Shown: positions 1-9,593, numbered from the stretch's first letter. The stretch is DNA of 64,000 nucleotides from Bacillota bacterium (GCA_023421505.1 JAEZTJ010000093.1:186001-250000); one strand, 5' to 3'. The notes: a model not told the origin generated them from the letters alone. Numbers and translations: made by a program.

Positions 1-1803
1 TAATAACTCAGGAAAAATCTTTGAATTATTCCTGTTATAATCCTTAAGCTTCATTTCAAACATTTCTTCAAATGAATGATTGCCTTCAATCAGTTCGAAA
101 TTAATCGGTTTTCCTTCCGCATCTTCAACAAAGCGCTGTAAAATAAAAGCATCAGACATATTTAAAAATAAGCTCTGATATTTCTTTTTACTTTCTTTGA
201 TTAACTCTTCGGCCTGCTTACGTTCGGCAATATCACGGCAAATAGATAAAATAACGTGCTTACCGTTCATCTCAAAAAAATGCCCGTTAACCTCTAGCGG
301 AATCTCTTTTCCATCCCGTGACAAGAGTATTGTCTCATAGACATAATGCTCTCTTGTCATTAAGCATTTATACACATCAAGCATCTTACTCTTAATTCTA
401 TCCGGTCTTAAAACCTGAAGGGAGAGATTTTTTATCTCCTTCTTGTCGTAGCCAAGCTTCATACAAGTGGTTTCATTCGCATCTATGATTGTACTGTCAC
501 CCAAGCTATCATCATAATCATGCAAAAGCACCAGATCTGTTGCATTATCAAAAAGCTGCCGGTAATTTTCTTCACTAACTTTCAGCGCCTGTTCCGCAAT
601 CTTTCTGCCATGCATATCATATACAACCCCGATATATCCTGCATATTTCTCATCAAGATCATAGTAAGGCATACCCAAATTACATACCCAGCGATATTCT
701 CCATCACTTCGTTTCATTCGATATTCTATCTCGTAAGGAGCTCGTTTCTTAATGGCAGCTCCAAGTTCCCTTCGGGCTTGTTCTGCATCCTCCTCATGGA
801 TAGACTTTATCCACCCATCGCCTAATCCCTCATCAAGTATTAAACCAGAATACTCAAGCCAGGTATGATTAAGGAAGTCACATTTGCCCTCTGCATCGGA
901 GCGCCATATCATCATAGGGAAGCGATCTAACAGCTTAAAGGTAAAATCCTTCATTCGTATTAATTGTTTTTCACGCTCAATCAAATCTGTTATATTATCC
1001 ACAACAATCATGACATGCTTCATCCCGTCAATCGTAACCGGGACAAAATTAATCTTTAACCACGGAGATATCTTCTTCCCGTTTTTGATAATAGAGTGCT
1101 GGATAATTACATCATTACAGGAGATTCCTTTGCCTAACACCTCTTTTACCTTTTGTCTTATTATACATAAACTGCAGTTCACACCGTAGCCACAGCCTTT
1201 TTCTATACTTCCAGTACAGATAAATCCATCTCCCAGCTTTTGCTCAGCAATTGTTGAAAGCTCAATGTTAAGAAGCTCAAGCAAGGATATATTTACCTGT
1301 TTAATCGTATAATATTTATCAATCAGTACCATACCTATGGGGATAGCCTCAAATAACAGCTTTAAGTTATTTCGTTCTTCCTTTATTTCTTCTTCCATAT
1401 TACGAATTCTTGTTATATCACGGAAAACTACAACCACTCCGCATAATACCTCGTCTAAATCTTTGATTGGAGAATAACTGGCTGATACATAAAGTATGTT
1501 CATATATTTCGTAACCATGGCCGTATTACTCTTTAAACCAACCTTACTTCCTGTCTTCAGAGCTTCTTTTAAAGGATTCTCAACCGGTAACAGAGTATTG
1601 ATATCCACTAAGGTAAATACGGTTTCAATCGGTTTTCCATCCACCTCGGTAAAGTGCCACTCTGTTAATTGCTCTGCAGAGTTGTTCATAAAGTTGATCT
1701 TACCTGCGAGGTCAGTTGTAATTACTCCATCCCCAATACAGGTCAATGCTGAAACTAAATAGTTGTTTACATTCTCTGTTTTGTTAGTTTTTTGAATGCA
1801 CAC
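1..1803 (-). CDS. Multi-PAS sensor protein (partial, C-terminus beyond window)
   Basis: Reading from a GTG at 1803, the frame is open for 601 codons to the left edge, so the C-terminal output domain is not visible. I read about five PAS domains in a row (roughly residues 14-130, 140-255, 262-385, 395-510 and 525 onward), with PAC-type ends such as VVVFRDITR and SICRDIAERK. The second PAS holds a Cys cluster (KGCGYGVNCSLC), a motif common in anaerobe PAS sensors and possibly metal- or redox-sensing. There is no signal peptide or membrane segment, so it should be cytoplasmic. The GTG is chosen because AGAAGG sits 8 nt upstream. It starts 35 bp after cheA in the same direction and may be cotranscribed with it. 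The missing output could be GGDEF/EAL or a histidine kinase; this cannot be decided here. Confidence 0.85.
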   Translation of the reverse strand, partial: MCIQKTNKTENVNNYLVSALTCIGDGVITTDLAGKINFMNNSAEQLTEWHFTEVDGKPIETVFTLVDINTLLPVENPLKEALKTGSKVGLKSNTAMVTKYMNILYVSASYSPIKDLDEVLCGVVVVFRDITRIRNMEEEIKEERNNLKLLFEAIPIGMVLIDKYYTIKQVNISLLELLNIELSTIAEQKLGDGFICTGSIEKGCGYGVNCSLCIIRQKVKEVLGKGISCNDVIIQHSIIKNGKKISPWLKINFVPVTIDGMKHVMIVVDNITDLIEREKQLIRMKDFTFKLLDRFPMMIWRSDAEGKCDFLNHTWLEYSGLILDEGLGDGWIKSIHEEDAEQARRELGAAIKKRAPYEIEYRMKRSDGEYRWVCNLGMPYYDLDEKYAGYIGVVYDMHGRKIAEQALKVSEENYRQLFDNATDLVLLHDYDDSLGDSTIIDANETTCMKLGYDKKEIKNLSLQVLRPDRIKSKMLDVYKCLMTREHYVYETILLSRDGKEIPLEVNGHFFEMNGKHVILSICRDIAERKQAEELIKESKKKYQSLFLNMSDAFILQRFVEDAEGKPINFELIEGNHSFEEMFEMKLKDYNRNNSKIFPELL

Positions 1804-1838
1804 CTTTGGTACCTTCTTTCCCTGTTGAAAATGTAATC

Positions 1839-3899
1839 CTAATTAACCAGCCCTGCGACATCCAGTATTAAACTGATACTGCCATCACCTAACAAGGTAC
1901 AACCGGATATTCCATGAACTTTACGTATATTTTTAATATACTCCGGAAGTGCTTTTACAACTACCTGCTGCTGTCCCAGTAATTCATCTGCAAACAGACA
2001 GAAGGTTCGCTCGTCCTGTTCTACCATGATTAATATTCCATCTGCAAAATTTTTGATCTCTGTATTCACTTCATAGATTTGGTGCAGCCGAAGAATATTA
2101 TAGCAATTGCCTCGAACCATGATCATTTCTTTTCCATCGGGATCTGTTATAATATCCGATTGTTTTGGCCTAAACGATTCCTTAACTGTTGTAATCGGTA
2201 TCGTATATCTTGATTCCCCCACTCTGATATTCATTCCATCAATGATTGCAAGTGTTAATGGTATTTTAAGAGTAATATGAGTTCCCTCTCCCGATATGCT
2301 GTCAATCATTACACTGCCGCCTATTGCTTCAATATTTTTTGATACAACATCCATACCGACACCTCTGCCGCTATACTCACTAACCTTTTCTTTCGTCGAA
2401 AAGCCGGGCAGCAGGGTCAGATTATATATCTCACGTTCTGTCATTTCATTCTCAGCTCTGTTTAATAAGCCATGTTCTTTCGCCTTTAAGAGTATCTTCT
2501 CTTTGTTTAAGCCCTTACCATCATCCTTAATCTGTATCAGAACATCACTGCCTGAATTCTTTGCTTCTATGGTAACCTTTCCAACCTTATCTTTTCCTCG
2601 CAGCTCTCTTTCTTTTACGTCTTCTATTCCATGATCTATTGCATTGCGCACAAGATGCATGAGCGGATCTGAGATATGCTCTATGATATTTTTATCTACT
2701 TCTGTTTCCTCACCAATCAGAATTAACTCCGCCTCTTTGTTCAAATGTTTATTCATATCTCTTACAATTCGATGCATCTTATGAAAGGTAGCGGATAAGG
2801 GCACCATTCTAACCGACATGACAAGATCCTGAACCTCACTGATAATCTTATGATGCTGTCTTGCCGCCTTCAAGAAATTGTCAAGCTCCAATCCCTCAAG
2901 ATCCGGATTCTGCGTTACAAGTGCTTCAGATATCACCATCTCACCTACCAGATCCATTAGTCTGTCAAGTTTAGCGACATTTACACTGATAATATTTTGA
3001 CCGGAAGCAGAGGAATGCAACTCCTTTTCCTTATATTCATTCTCTATACTAGAGCCTATTTTTGGAGTCCGTAACACGTTCTGCTCAGCTTGATACTCTG
3101 TGCCTTCTACCGATTGCTTGTACTCCTTCTCCTCAAGCTGTAACAATTCGTAGTTCTTTATTAAAGCAATTTCATTAAAGAACTTATTCAGTTCCTTTAT
3201 CGATTTGTTGCTCTTAAAGGTGATAAGGAAGCCTTTTTCGATGATTTCCTTCTTACTGTTTTCATTATCTATGATATCATTTGGCTTATATGTAATTTCA
3301 TCCGTATCCTGCTTTAAATTATTGATAATAGAGTAGGCCCTGATATTCTCCATCTCACAGCCGGCTTCAAAATATATCTTCACTTTATAGCAGTTTCTAT
3401 AAGGCTTATTAGCCGGTTCACCGGGCACAATATAATATTGAAGCTTTTCAGGGTATTTCGGAGTAACCTCTGGACTTAAGTTCCTATTACTTTCTTTTAA
3501 GTCAGATAGAAGCTGCTTAAGATTGTTTATTAAGCTCAAGCAATTTCCTTCATCAAAATTATGACATTTAATTTTTTCAAGTTCTAATTTAATAAAATCC
3601 ACACCCTCCAATATAAGATCGGATAGTGCTTCCTTATTGATATTCTGCGGCTTTTGCTCTCTGATATAGTAAAAGAGATCTTCCATCGTATGAGCAAGAT
3701 TAGCGATACTGTTAAAAAGCATCATTGCGGAAGAACCTTTTATCGTATGCATGATTCGAAATATTTCATTAATGACTTCCTGTGTATATCCACCGGACTT
3801 TTCAGTTTCTAATATATTATTTTCCAGCTGCTCTATATTTTGCAAAGTCTCAAATATATACATATCAAGCATTTGTTCATTATTATTAAAATCCGACAT
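1839..3899 (-). CDS. cheA: Chemotaxis histidine kinase CheA
   Basis: This is the central chemotaxis kinase, which autophosphorylates on the Hpt histidine and passes phosphate to CheY/CheB. About 686 aa. Domains in order: Hpt (residues ~1-105, IMHTIKGSS contains the phospho-His); a divergent middle region (~160-260) in the place of the CheY-binding domain; dimerisation domain with MVISEALV and SVRMVPLS; HATPase (LVRNAIDHGIED N-box, DDGKGL, GRGVGMDVV); C-terminal CheW-like domain. The ATG at 3899 is chosen over one 18 nt upstream because GGAGG lies ~6 nt before it. It sits in a loose cluster with cheW and an MCP. No cheY, cheB or cheR is present in the window, so those must be encoded elsewhere. 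Confidence 0.95.
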   Translation of the reverse strand: MSDFNNNEQMLDMYIFETLQNIEQLENNILETEKSGGYTQEVINEIFRIMHTIKGSSAMMLFNSIANLAHTMEDLFYYIREQKPQNINKEALSDLILEGVDFIKLELEKIKCHNFDEGNCLSLINNLKQLLSDLKESNRNLSPEVTPKYPEKLQYYIVPGEPANKPYRNCYKVKIYFEAGCEMENIRAYSIINNLKQDTDEITYKPNDIIDNENSKKEIIEKGFLITFKSNKSIKELNKFFNEIALIKNYELLQLEEKEYKQSVEGTEYQAEQNVLRTPKIGSSIENEYKEKELHSSASGQNIISVNVAKLDRLMDLVGEMVISEALVTQNPDLEGLELDNFLKAARQHHKIISEVQDLVMSVRMVPLSATFHKMHRIVRDMNKHLNKEAELILIGEETEVDKNIIEHISDPLMHLVRNAIDHGIEDVKERELRGKDKVGKVTIEAKNSGSDVLIQIKDDGKGLNKEKILLKAKEHGLLNRAENEMTEREIYNLTLLPGFSTKEKVSEYSGRGVGMDVVSKNIEAIGGSVMIDSISGEGTHITLKIPLTLAIIDGMNIRVGESRYTIPITTVKESFRPKQSDIITDPDGKEMIMVRGNCYNILRLHQIYEVNTEIKNFADGILIMVEQDERTFCLFADELLGQQQVVVKALPEYIKNIRKVHGISGCTLLGDGSISLILDVAGLVN

Positions 3900-3937
3900 C
3901 CAATTCCTCCAAATCATTGGTATATTTTAGGTGAAAT

Positions 3938-4085
3938 CGAAACTATATCGTTTTACTAATTGTATACACATTAGATACATATTCCTTCGCTCCAACGCTC
4001 CTCCGGGCATAAGTGTTTTAACACTTTACTTCCGCTTCGGAATAGTATATGATGTGTATACAAGACTTAAGTTTATGAGTTTCGC
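3938..4085. repeat. TIR element family A, copy 1
   Basis: About 148 bp of non-coding DNA with CGAAACTATAT near the left end and GAGTTTCGC at the right end. An inner inverted pair (TTGTATACACA / TGTGTATACAA) flanks a core with TTCCTTCGCTCC and ACTTCCGCTTCGGAA. The same architecture occurs at 15744-15886 and 27056-27187. It lies between tetR and cheA. It looks like a miniature inverted-repeat element with no coding capacity. Confidence 0.7.
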
Positions 4086-4125
4086 TAATGCATAATTCGA
4101 ATATTTGTATGATAATCATTCATTC

Positions 4126-4713
4126 TTATTTTTTTAAAGAATTTAATATAATCAAAATTGCCTGCTTTGTTCTATCGGTTAAGGCAAACCCATATTCTGT
4201 CTTTCTCCATTTTACACACATCCCCCTAAAAACGGCATAGAGTATCTCTGCTATCAAATCAGGATCCGTGGTCTGTTCCATTTTACCCAATTCCTGCGCC
4301 TTTCTCACCAGTTGCTCTAATACATCGACGCGGTTTTGATAAATCTCATGTTGTTTTTCCTTTATCTCAGGAATCCCTGTCATATCCTCGAGTCCCTGAA
4401 ATATCGCAATAATTTCTGGATAATTTTCATAATAAACCAGATACTTGGTGAGATAAAATATAATTGCTTCGAGAGGGTCCTCATACTTCTCAAAGGTTGT
4501 ACGATACATATCGTTATCATACATTGAGAAATTATTAAGTACCGCAAGCATCAAATCACTCTTTTTAGGAAATATCTTAAATATCGAACCCTCCGAAATT
4601 CCGACTCTTTTGGCAATTTCTTTCGTAGATACATTATTCATCCCTTTTTCATTGATTAAATCTATTGCTGCAATCACTATATATTCTTTTTTATGATTAA
4701 TGTTACCTTCCAT
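4126..4713 (-). CDS. TetR/AcrR-family transcriptional regulator
   Basis: 195 aa, normal TetR length. The N-terminal helix-turn-helix spans residues ~10-56 (GMNNVSTKEIAKRVGISEG followed by SIFKIFPKKSDLML), the classic TetR signature. The C-terminal all-helical ligand domain is unspecific. ATG at 4713 has AGGAG upstream. It lies between MCP and cheA genes but has its own upstream region containing a perfect 15-bp palindrome (4756-4770), so autoregulation is plausible. No adjacent efflux or metabolic target is evident; the target could be the neighbouring chemotaxis genes or distant. The ligand is unknown. Confidence 0.9.
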   Translation of the reverse strand: MEGNINHKKEYIVIAAIDLINEKGMNNVSTKEIAKRVGISEGSIFKIFPKKSDLMLAVLNNFSMYDNDMYRTTFEKYEDPLEAIIFYLTKYLVYYENYPEIIAIFQGLEDMTGIPEIKEKQHEIYQNRVDVLEQLVRKAQELGKMEQTTDPDLIAEILYAVFRGMCVKWRKTEYGFALTDRTKQAILIILNSLKK

Positions 4714-4755
4714 TTTTTAACTCCTATAAAAGCTTTTTATTTTCATCAGAGAAAT

Positions 4756-4770
4756 GTTAAAATTTTTAAC
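4756..4770. promoter_or_regulatory. Candidate TetR operator (15-bp palindrome)
   Basis: GTTAAAATTTTTAAC is a perfect inverted repeat around a central base, 43 bp upstream of the tetR start. In the tetR direction a TTGACA lies immediately upstream, so the palindrome would occupy the promoter spacer. Position and symmetry suit an autoregulatory operator; the -10 element is weak. Confidence 0.45.
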
Positions 4771-4838
4771 GTTGTCAAAGATGTAACTATTATAGGTTTA
4801 TTGTCTAATATAGTCAATTAATGTATTATACCTAATTT

Positions 4839-4866
4839 ATCAGCCGGGAGTGCTTCTCCCAGCTGA
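4839..4866 (-). terminator. Hairpin after the MCP gene
   Basis: ATCAGC-CGGGAG pairs with CTCCC-A-GCTGAT around a short loop, 22 bp downstream of the MCP stop. There is no good T-run on the minus strand, so it may be a weak terminator or an mRNA-stabilising hairpin. Confidence 0.4.
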
Positions 4867-4888
4867 TATGAAAGCCAATACGGCATGA

Positions 4889-6577
4889 TTAGTACTTGCC
4901 AAATTCCTGATCACTTAATATAATTCTCTTCGAATTCTCGGTATGATTATTTCCATTAGAATTGCCCATATGATTAAGCAGTTTTCTAACCTCTGGACGA
5001 AGTTTTTCTACACTGTTAGGCACATTACCCGGTCTTAATTTAAATCGGATAACCTGATCCTTTAATAGCTCTGCCTGACTGGAAAGCTCTTCACTTGCAG
5101 CTGCACTTTCCTCTGAGGTTGAAGAATTGAGCTGTACAACATCGGAAACCTGTAAAATTCCTTGATTTACCTGAGAAATTCCTGCTGCCTGCTCATTTGA
5201 TGCATTGGCGATATCCCCAACTAGTGAAGCTACCTTGGTGATATTTTCCACAATCTGCACTAATGCATCTGCCGTCTGATTTGCTATCTTGGTTCCGCCT
5301 TCCACCTTCTTTATGGAGCCTTCAATCATATTGGTTGTTTCCTTTGCAGCTTTGGCTGACCGTGCCGCAAGATTTCGAACCTCCTCGGCTACCACCGCAA
5401 AGCCCTTACCGTGTTGACCTGCTCTGGCAGCCTCAACTGCTGCATTCAGTGCAAGTATATTCGTCTGGAAGGCAATATCATCTATTACCTTTATGATCTT
5501 TGATATATTGCTTGAGGAATCATTAATTTCATCCATTGCCTTTAGCATTTCCTTCATCTGAGTATTTCCAGTATTGGCATTCCCCTTCGCTGCTTCAGCA
5601 AGATGATTTGCTTTATTGGCATTCTCGGCATTCTGCTTGGTTTGAACTGATATCTCTTCTAGCGAAGAGGATAGTTCCTCCACTGAACTTGCCTGCTCTG
5701 TTGCACCCTGTGAAAGAGCAGTACTCGAATCAGATACCTGTTTTGCACCGGATGCCACCTGCTCGGCTGCGGTACTGATATTAGTCATCACATCATTTAA
5801 ATTATCTGCCATCTTACGGAAGGAAGCTGCCAAAGCTCCAACCTCATCCTTGGAATAGATATCAAGACTAACATCTAAATCACCCTCAGCAATCTTTTCT
5901 GCTGCCTTTGCAACCTTTTTAATCGGAATACCGATAAGACGGCTGATGCCTATGCCTAATATTATAGCAATTATCATACCGGCAGCAATTACACCAGACA
6001 TTAAGAGAATCGCATTTCTGGATGTAACAGCATTTTGATCTGCTTGTTTTTTTGCTGCATCGACCTTTAACTGAACCAGCTTTTCAATCGCAGCCTGCTC
6101 ATTTTTTGCCGATTCACCCATTTCATTTTCTATAAATGCATATGCTTCCTGATCCTTATTCTGTAAGCATAGCTGTAATAATGCTTCAAGATTAGATCGG
6201 TATGCCACTCTGGCAGTATCAAAAGCATCATATGCTTTTTGTATCTCGTCAGATAAGACTGTAAGTTTGAACTTCTCTGAGCTTTTATTCATATCACTAA
6301 CAACATTCTGTATTTCCTGATACTTTGAATTAATAGCATTTTCCTCATTTTCGAGAATCATGTCTCTGGTGATAACACGAACCTGTTGGAAGAACTTTGC
6401 CATCTCCGAGGTATAGGTTAACGGTACGGTCATATTTTTATATAAGACATCACTCTTGCTATTCAAATTATTTATATTAATAATTCCGATTAAACCGACT
6501 ACTCCGGCAATTATTGCAACAACAATAAAACTGACTATCAACTTGGAACCAATCCTCATATTATTAAACCATTTCAT
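4889..6577 (-). CDS. Methyl-accepting chemotaxis protein
   Basis: 562 aa membrane chemoreceptor. TM1 at ~12-34, a periplasmic/extracellular four-helix-bundle-type sensor at ~35-190, TM2 at ~191-213, HAMP at ~214-266, then the long coiled-coil signalling domain with the invariant hairpin tip (AFQTNILALNAAVEAARAG and GFAVVAEEVRNLA). The helical sensor with no Cache fold suggests small-molecule or indirect sensing; the ligand is unknown. ATG at 6577 has AAGGAGGAG upstream. It lies 127 bp after cheW on the same strand, so cheW, this receptor and cheA are probably used together in one array. Confidence 0.95.
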   Translation of the reverse strand: MKWFNNMRIGSKLIVSFIVVAIIAGVVGLIGIININNLNSKSDVLYKNMTVPLTYTSEMAKFFQQVRVITRDMILENEENAINSKYQEIQNVVSDMNKSSEKFKLTVLSDEIQKAYDAFDTARVAYRSNLEALLQLCLQNKDQEAYAFIENEMGESAKNEQAAIEKLVQLKVDAAKKQADQNAVTSRNAILLMSGVIAAGMIIAIILGIGISRLIGIPIKKVAKAAEKIAEGDLDVSLDIYSKDEVGALAASFRKMADNLNDVMTNISTAAEQVASGAKQVSDSSTALSQGATEQASSVEELSSSLEEISVQTKQNAENANKANHLAEAAKGNANTGNTQMKEMLKAMDEINDSSSNISKIIKVIDDIAFQTNILALNAAVEAARAGQHGKGFAVVAEEVRNLAARSAKAAKETTNMIEGSIKKVEGGTKIANQTADALVQIVENITKVASLVGDIANASNEQAAGISQVNQGILQVSDVVQLNSSTSEESAAASEELSSQAELLKDQVIRFKLRPGNVPNSVEKLRPEVRKLLNHMGNSNGNNHTENSKRIILSDQEFGKY

Positions 6578-6704
6578 ATAGATCTCCTCCTTAGTTAATT
6601 AATTAAATAAGCATTTGTGAAAGTATTAACGATAAGTTTCGAATATATAGTAGTAAATATTCAGAGACAGAAGTTAATCTCTTAAGAGCATTGGAGCTTA
6701 TGAA

Positions 6705-7190
6705 TCATGCAGAAATCTTATCCAATTCATCCGAATTTAGAAGCCTGGAACAATCGAGCAGTAGTTTTACTTCACTTCCTACCTTTCCAATTCCTTTTAT
6801 GTACCTGTTGCTAACCATGTGATTTTCCGTTGGTACTACAATTTCGGTGTCCGGTATGGATATTACCTCCTCCACGCTGTCAACGATCAAACCCATGACA
6901 GAATTCATAATATCAATTACAATTACACAGGTTCTGTCATTATATTCTCTGAATTGCTTCTTAAATCTTAGCCGTACATCCATAATCGGAATAATCTTAC
7001 CCCTAAGATTAATGATACCTCGTAAGTATTCTGGTAATTCAGGAACAACTGTAATAGGCTGCAGTCCAATAATTTCCGTCACATATTTAATCTCAATACC
7101 GTATAGCTCATTACTTAAAGCAAAGGTCAGATACCTTCCCTTTTGGGTATCTTCCTCCTCAAGTACTGCAAGGTCTGCCGTTTTATCCAT
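6705..7190 (-). CDS. cheW: Chemotaxis coupling protein CheW
   Basis: 161 aa single-domain CheW that links receptors to CheA. Diagnostic segments are LTFALSNELYGIEI, the P-ELPEYLRGIINLRGKIIP stretch near residue 50, and IVDSVEEVISI. ATG at 7190 is preceded by AAAGGAGA. It is the first gene of the chemotaxis block and has a consensus promoter upstream (7275-7302). Confidence 0.95.
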   Translation of the reverse strand: MDKTADLAVLEEEDTQKGRYLTFALSNELYGIEIKYVTEIIGLQPITVVPELPEYLRGIINLRGKIIPIMDVRLRFKKQFREYNDRTCVIVIDIMNSVMGLIVDSVEEVISIPDTEIVVPTENHMVSNRYIKGIGKVGSEVKLLLDCSRLLNSDELDKISA

Positions 7191-7274
7191 GAGTACATCT
7201 CCTTTCCTTGTATTAGTAACACGAATTACATAATTTTACATGTCGGTGAGTTCTGGCTCATCTCTATGGAAATA

Positions 7275-7302
7275 ATTATATAGATATCATGAAAAATGTC
7301 AA
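7275..7302 (-). promoter_or_regulatory. Sigma-A-type promoter for cheW
   Basis: On the minus strand TTGACA (7302-7297), a 16-bp spacer and TATAAT (7280-7275) precede cheW by about 85 bp. Both boxes are exact consensus, pointing to housekeeping rather than SigD/FliA control. Confidence 0.65.
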
Positions 7303-7414
7303 CAATTATATTATTATGTCGTTTTAGTGTATACATTTTATATATTACAGTATTATTTCACAATAATTTAAGCATTTAACTGTATAAAGGTACGATTCCT
7401 TTAAACTTAAGCAC

Positions 7415-7464
7415 AAAAAGAGGTGAGCTAAGTCTCTCAACAAATGAGACTAGTCCACCTCTTT
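7415..7464 (-). terminator. Terminator of tgt-yajC
   Basis: AAAGAGGTGGACTAGTCTC pairs with an imperfect GAGACTTAGCTCACCTCTTT across the hairpin, ending in TTTTT on the minus strand. It lies ~50 bp after the yajC stop. With the cheW promoter region it accounts for the 7191-7512 gap. Confidence 0.75.
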
Positions 7465-7512
7465 CAATCCATTATTCATTATTTCTATTTGTTGCTGAAT
7501 ATAAGCTCTACC

Positions 7513-7851
7513 TTACGCGTTCTTCTCAGCTGCAGGCTTCTCGAGCTCAGTAATAGCACTCTTCTTCATTGGTATTCTGCAATTCTTATTATTACCGAAT
7601 TCAACTATTACTACATCCTCCATCATGTCAATTACCACACCGTAGAAGCCGCTGGATGTAACTACACTATCACCTACTGCAAGAGTAGATAGCAATGACT
7701 GCATCTGTCTCTGCTGTTTCTTCTGCGGACGAATTAATAAAAAGTACATGATAACGCCGAGAAATGCTAACTCACCAACAAGAATTAGCCATGAGCCACC
7801 GCCGCCTGCTCCTGTTGATCCTGAAGCTGCAAGTAATGTAAAATTATTCAT
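7513..7851 (-). CDS. yajC: Preprotein translocase subunit YajC
   Basis: 112 aa, typical YajC size. A short N-terminus, one membrane helix (~residues 24-41, ending MYFLLIRPQKKQQ, the family signature) and a cytoplasmic domain with VGDSVVTSSGFYGVV and the I..E....ITELEKP ending. It associates with SecDF at the Sec translocon. It follows tgt by 49 bp; tgt-yajC linkage is widely conserved in bacteria. ATG at 7851 has CAGGAGG upstream. Confidence 0.95.
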   Translation of the reverse strand: MNNFTLLAASGSTGAGGGGSWLILVGELAFLGVIMYFLLIRPQKKQQRQMQSLLSTLAVGDSVVTSSGFYGVVIDMMEDVVIVEFGNNKNCRIPMKKSAITELEKPAAEKNA

Positions 7852-7900
7852 AAATAAATTACCTCCTGATTATTTTGTATCTATACAGATGTTATTCGCA

Positions 7901-9034
7901 CTAATCCTCGCTCCTAACAAATCCTTCCAATTTTTGTTTCTTATATTCCTTGTATCGTTTGCCTCGTATCGCTTCCCTGATTTCCTCCATCATATGATTA
8001 TAGAAATAAAGATTATGGAGCACCATCAGTCTCATACCAAGCATCTCTTTTGCCTTTAATAAATGTCTGATATAAGCTCTGCTATAATGCCTGCAAGCAG
8101 GGCAGCCACAGCCCTCCTCAATCGGTCTGTCATCCAGTTCGTATTTTGCATTCATCAGATTAAGCTTACCGTTATCTGTATAAGCATGTCCATGTCTACC
8201 GTTACGCGTAGGATAAACACAGTCAAAGAAATCTACACCTCTGTCTACACCCTCTAATATATTGGCAGGTGTCCCTACTCCCATTAAGTAAACTGGCTTA
8301 TTAAGCGGAAGATAAGGTACTGTTTGCTCAATAATATCATACATCTCTTCATGACTCTCTCCGACTGCCAATCCGCCCAGGGCATAACCGTCAAGCTCAA
8401 GCTCGGAGATTCTTTTCGCATGTTCAATCCGGATATCTGCATAAGTACCTCCTTGATTGATACCAAAAAGCATCTGCTGCTTATTAATGGTATCCTCAAG
8501 ACTATTCAACCGATCCATCTCCTTTTTACAGCGATGAAGCCACCTGGTTGTTCGATCTACAGAATCTTGCATATATTCTCTCTCAGCAGGATGAGGCGGA
8601 CATTCATCAAAGGCCATTGCGATGGTGGAAGCCAGATTAGACTGAATCTGCATGCTTTCCTCCGGACCCATGAATATCTTTCGTCCATCTATATGTGAAT
8701 TAAAATATACGCCCTCTTCCTTAATCTTTCGAAGTCCAGCAAGAGAGAATACCTGAAAGCCTCCGGAATCAGTCAGGATCGGCTTATCCCAAACCATGAA
8801 TTTATGGAGGCCACCCAGCTGTTTTATTATTTTATCACCCGGTCTTACATGAAGATGATAGGTATTAGATAGTTCAACTAAAGTCCCTATCTCATTAAGG
8901 TCCCTTGTAGATACAGCTCCTTTAATCGCTGCTACCGTTCCTACATTCATAAATACCGGGGTCTGTATTGTTCCATGGACAGTTACAAATTCACTGCTCT
9001 TTGCGTTGCCATCCCGCTCAATTATTCTGTACAT
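7901..9034 (-). CDS. tgt: Queuine tRNA-ribosyltransferase (Tgt)
   Basis: 377 aa. It exchanges guanine-34 for preQ1 in tRNAs with GUN anticodons. Visible are LTDSGGFQVFSL (substrate-binding Asp), the nucleophile region VDFFDCVYPTRNGRHG, and the zinc site CGCPACRHYSRAYIRHLL followed by the distal His in MVLHNLYFY. ATG at 9034 has AGGAACC upstream. It is first in the tgt-yajC operon. No queuosine synthesis genes are adjacent. Confidence 0.97.
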   Translation of the reverse strand: MYRIIERDGNAKSSEFVTVHGTIQTPVFMNVGTVAAIKGAVSTRDLNEIGTLVELSNTYHLHVRPGDKIIKQLGGLHKFMVWDKPILTDSGGFQVFSLAGLRKIKEEGVYFNSHIDGRKIFMGPEESMQIQSNLASTIAMAFDECPPHPAEREYMQDSVDRTTRWLHRCKKEMDRLNSLEDTINKQQMLFGINQGGTYADIRIEHAKRISELELDGYALGGLAVGESHEEMYDIIEQTVPYLPLNKPVYLMGVGTPANILEGVDRGVDFFDCVYPTRNGRHGHAYTDNGKLNLMNAKYELDDRPIEEGCGCPACRHYSRAYIRHLLKAKEMLGMRLMVLHNLYFYNHMMEEIREAIRGKRYKEYKKQKLEGFVRSED

Positions 9035-9148
9035 ATACGGTTCCTGCCTACTTTCCGATTACCCAATCTTATAGCATTACAAGTATACCCTTAATACCCA
9101 CTATTTTCAACAAAAATATCTGCATTTTATAAATAATTCATAAAACTT

Positions 9149-9355
9149 GTTACTGTTCACAGCCAATGTGAAATGCTAGGGTGGCGACGTTGCTAATACT
9201 TCTGAAGAGGAGTATTTACATTCGTCGGTACATAAGGTTCTGTACTTTAGAACCTTATGTACCGCTACGCAATGCAATTAAGCAAGAGCGGCTCCTATAC
9301 AGAAGTATTGGTGATATCGCCACAATCGTTACCTATATGGCTGTGAACAGCAACT
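9149..9355. repeat. Nested ~205-bp palindromic element
   Basis: The outer arms (GTTACTGTTCACAGCCA at left; TGGCTGTGAACAGCAAC at right) extend as imperfect inverted repeats for ~60 bp each (GTGGCGA...AATACTTCTG against CAGAAGTATT...TCGCCAC). Inside is a perfect 15-bp hairpin, GGTACATAAGGTTCT / AGAACCTTATGTACC with a 7-nt loop. No ORF. It lies between tgt and the GGDEF-EAL gene. Non-coding MITE-like or other structured repeat; only one copy is seen in the window. Confidence 0.7.
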
Positions 9356-9593
9356 AAAACTTTTATCCATTCATGAAAGAACATCTATGATCTCATTATT
9401 TGTTTTTCGTAATCAGTTTATTACTAAGATAAAACTTCATTGCATAAAAATCTTTCTGAATTAATTCTTCTAAAAGTATTATTTAATTATCTTGGATTTT
9501 AATAAACTAACCTGGACTATTTAATAATAGGATTTCTCTTTTGTTGATTTTTAACATACACATGAAAATATTATTCCTTATTTTATTATTTTA
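9356..9593. other. AT-rich intergenic stretch
   Basis: Between the nested palindrome and the promoter of the GGDEF-EAL gene. I see no ORF, hairpin or repeat that I can support here. Confidence 0.5.

Noticed and set aside
2296..2634. Open frame opposite cheA
   Set aside because: Antisense to a strongly conserved coding region, with no RBS and no recognisable protein features. The same applies to other opposite-strand frames over ureC, tgt and the aldolases.
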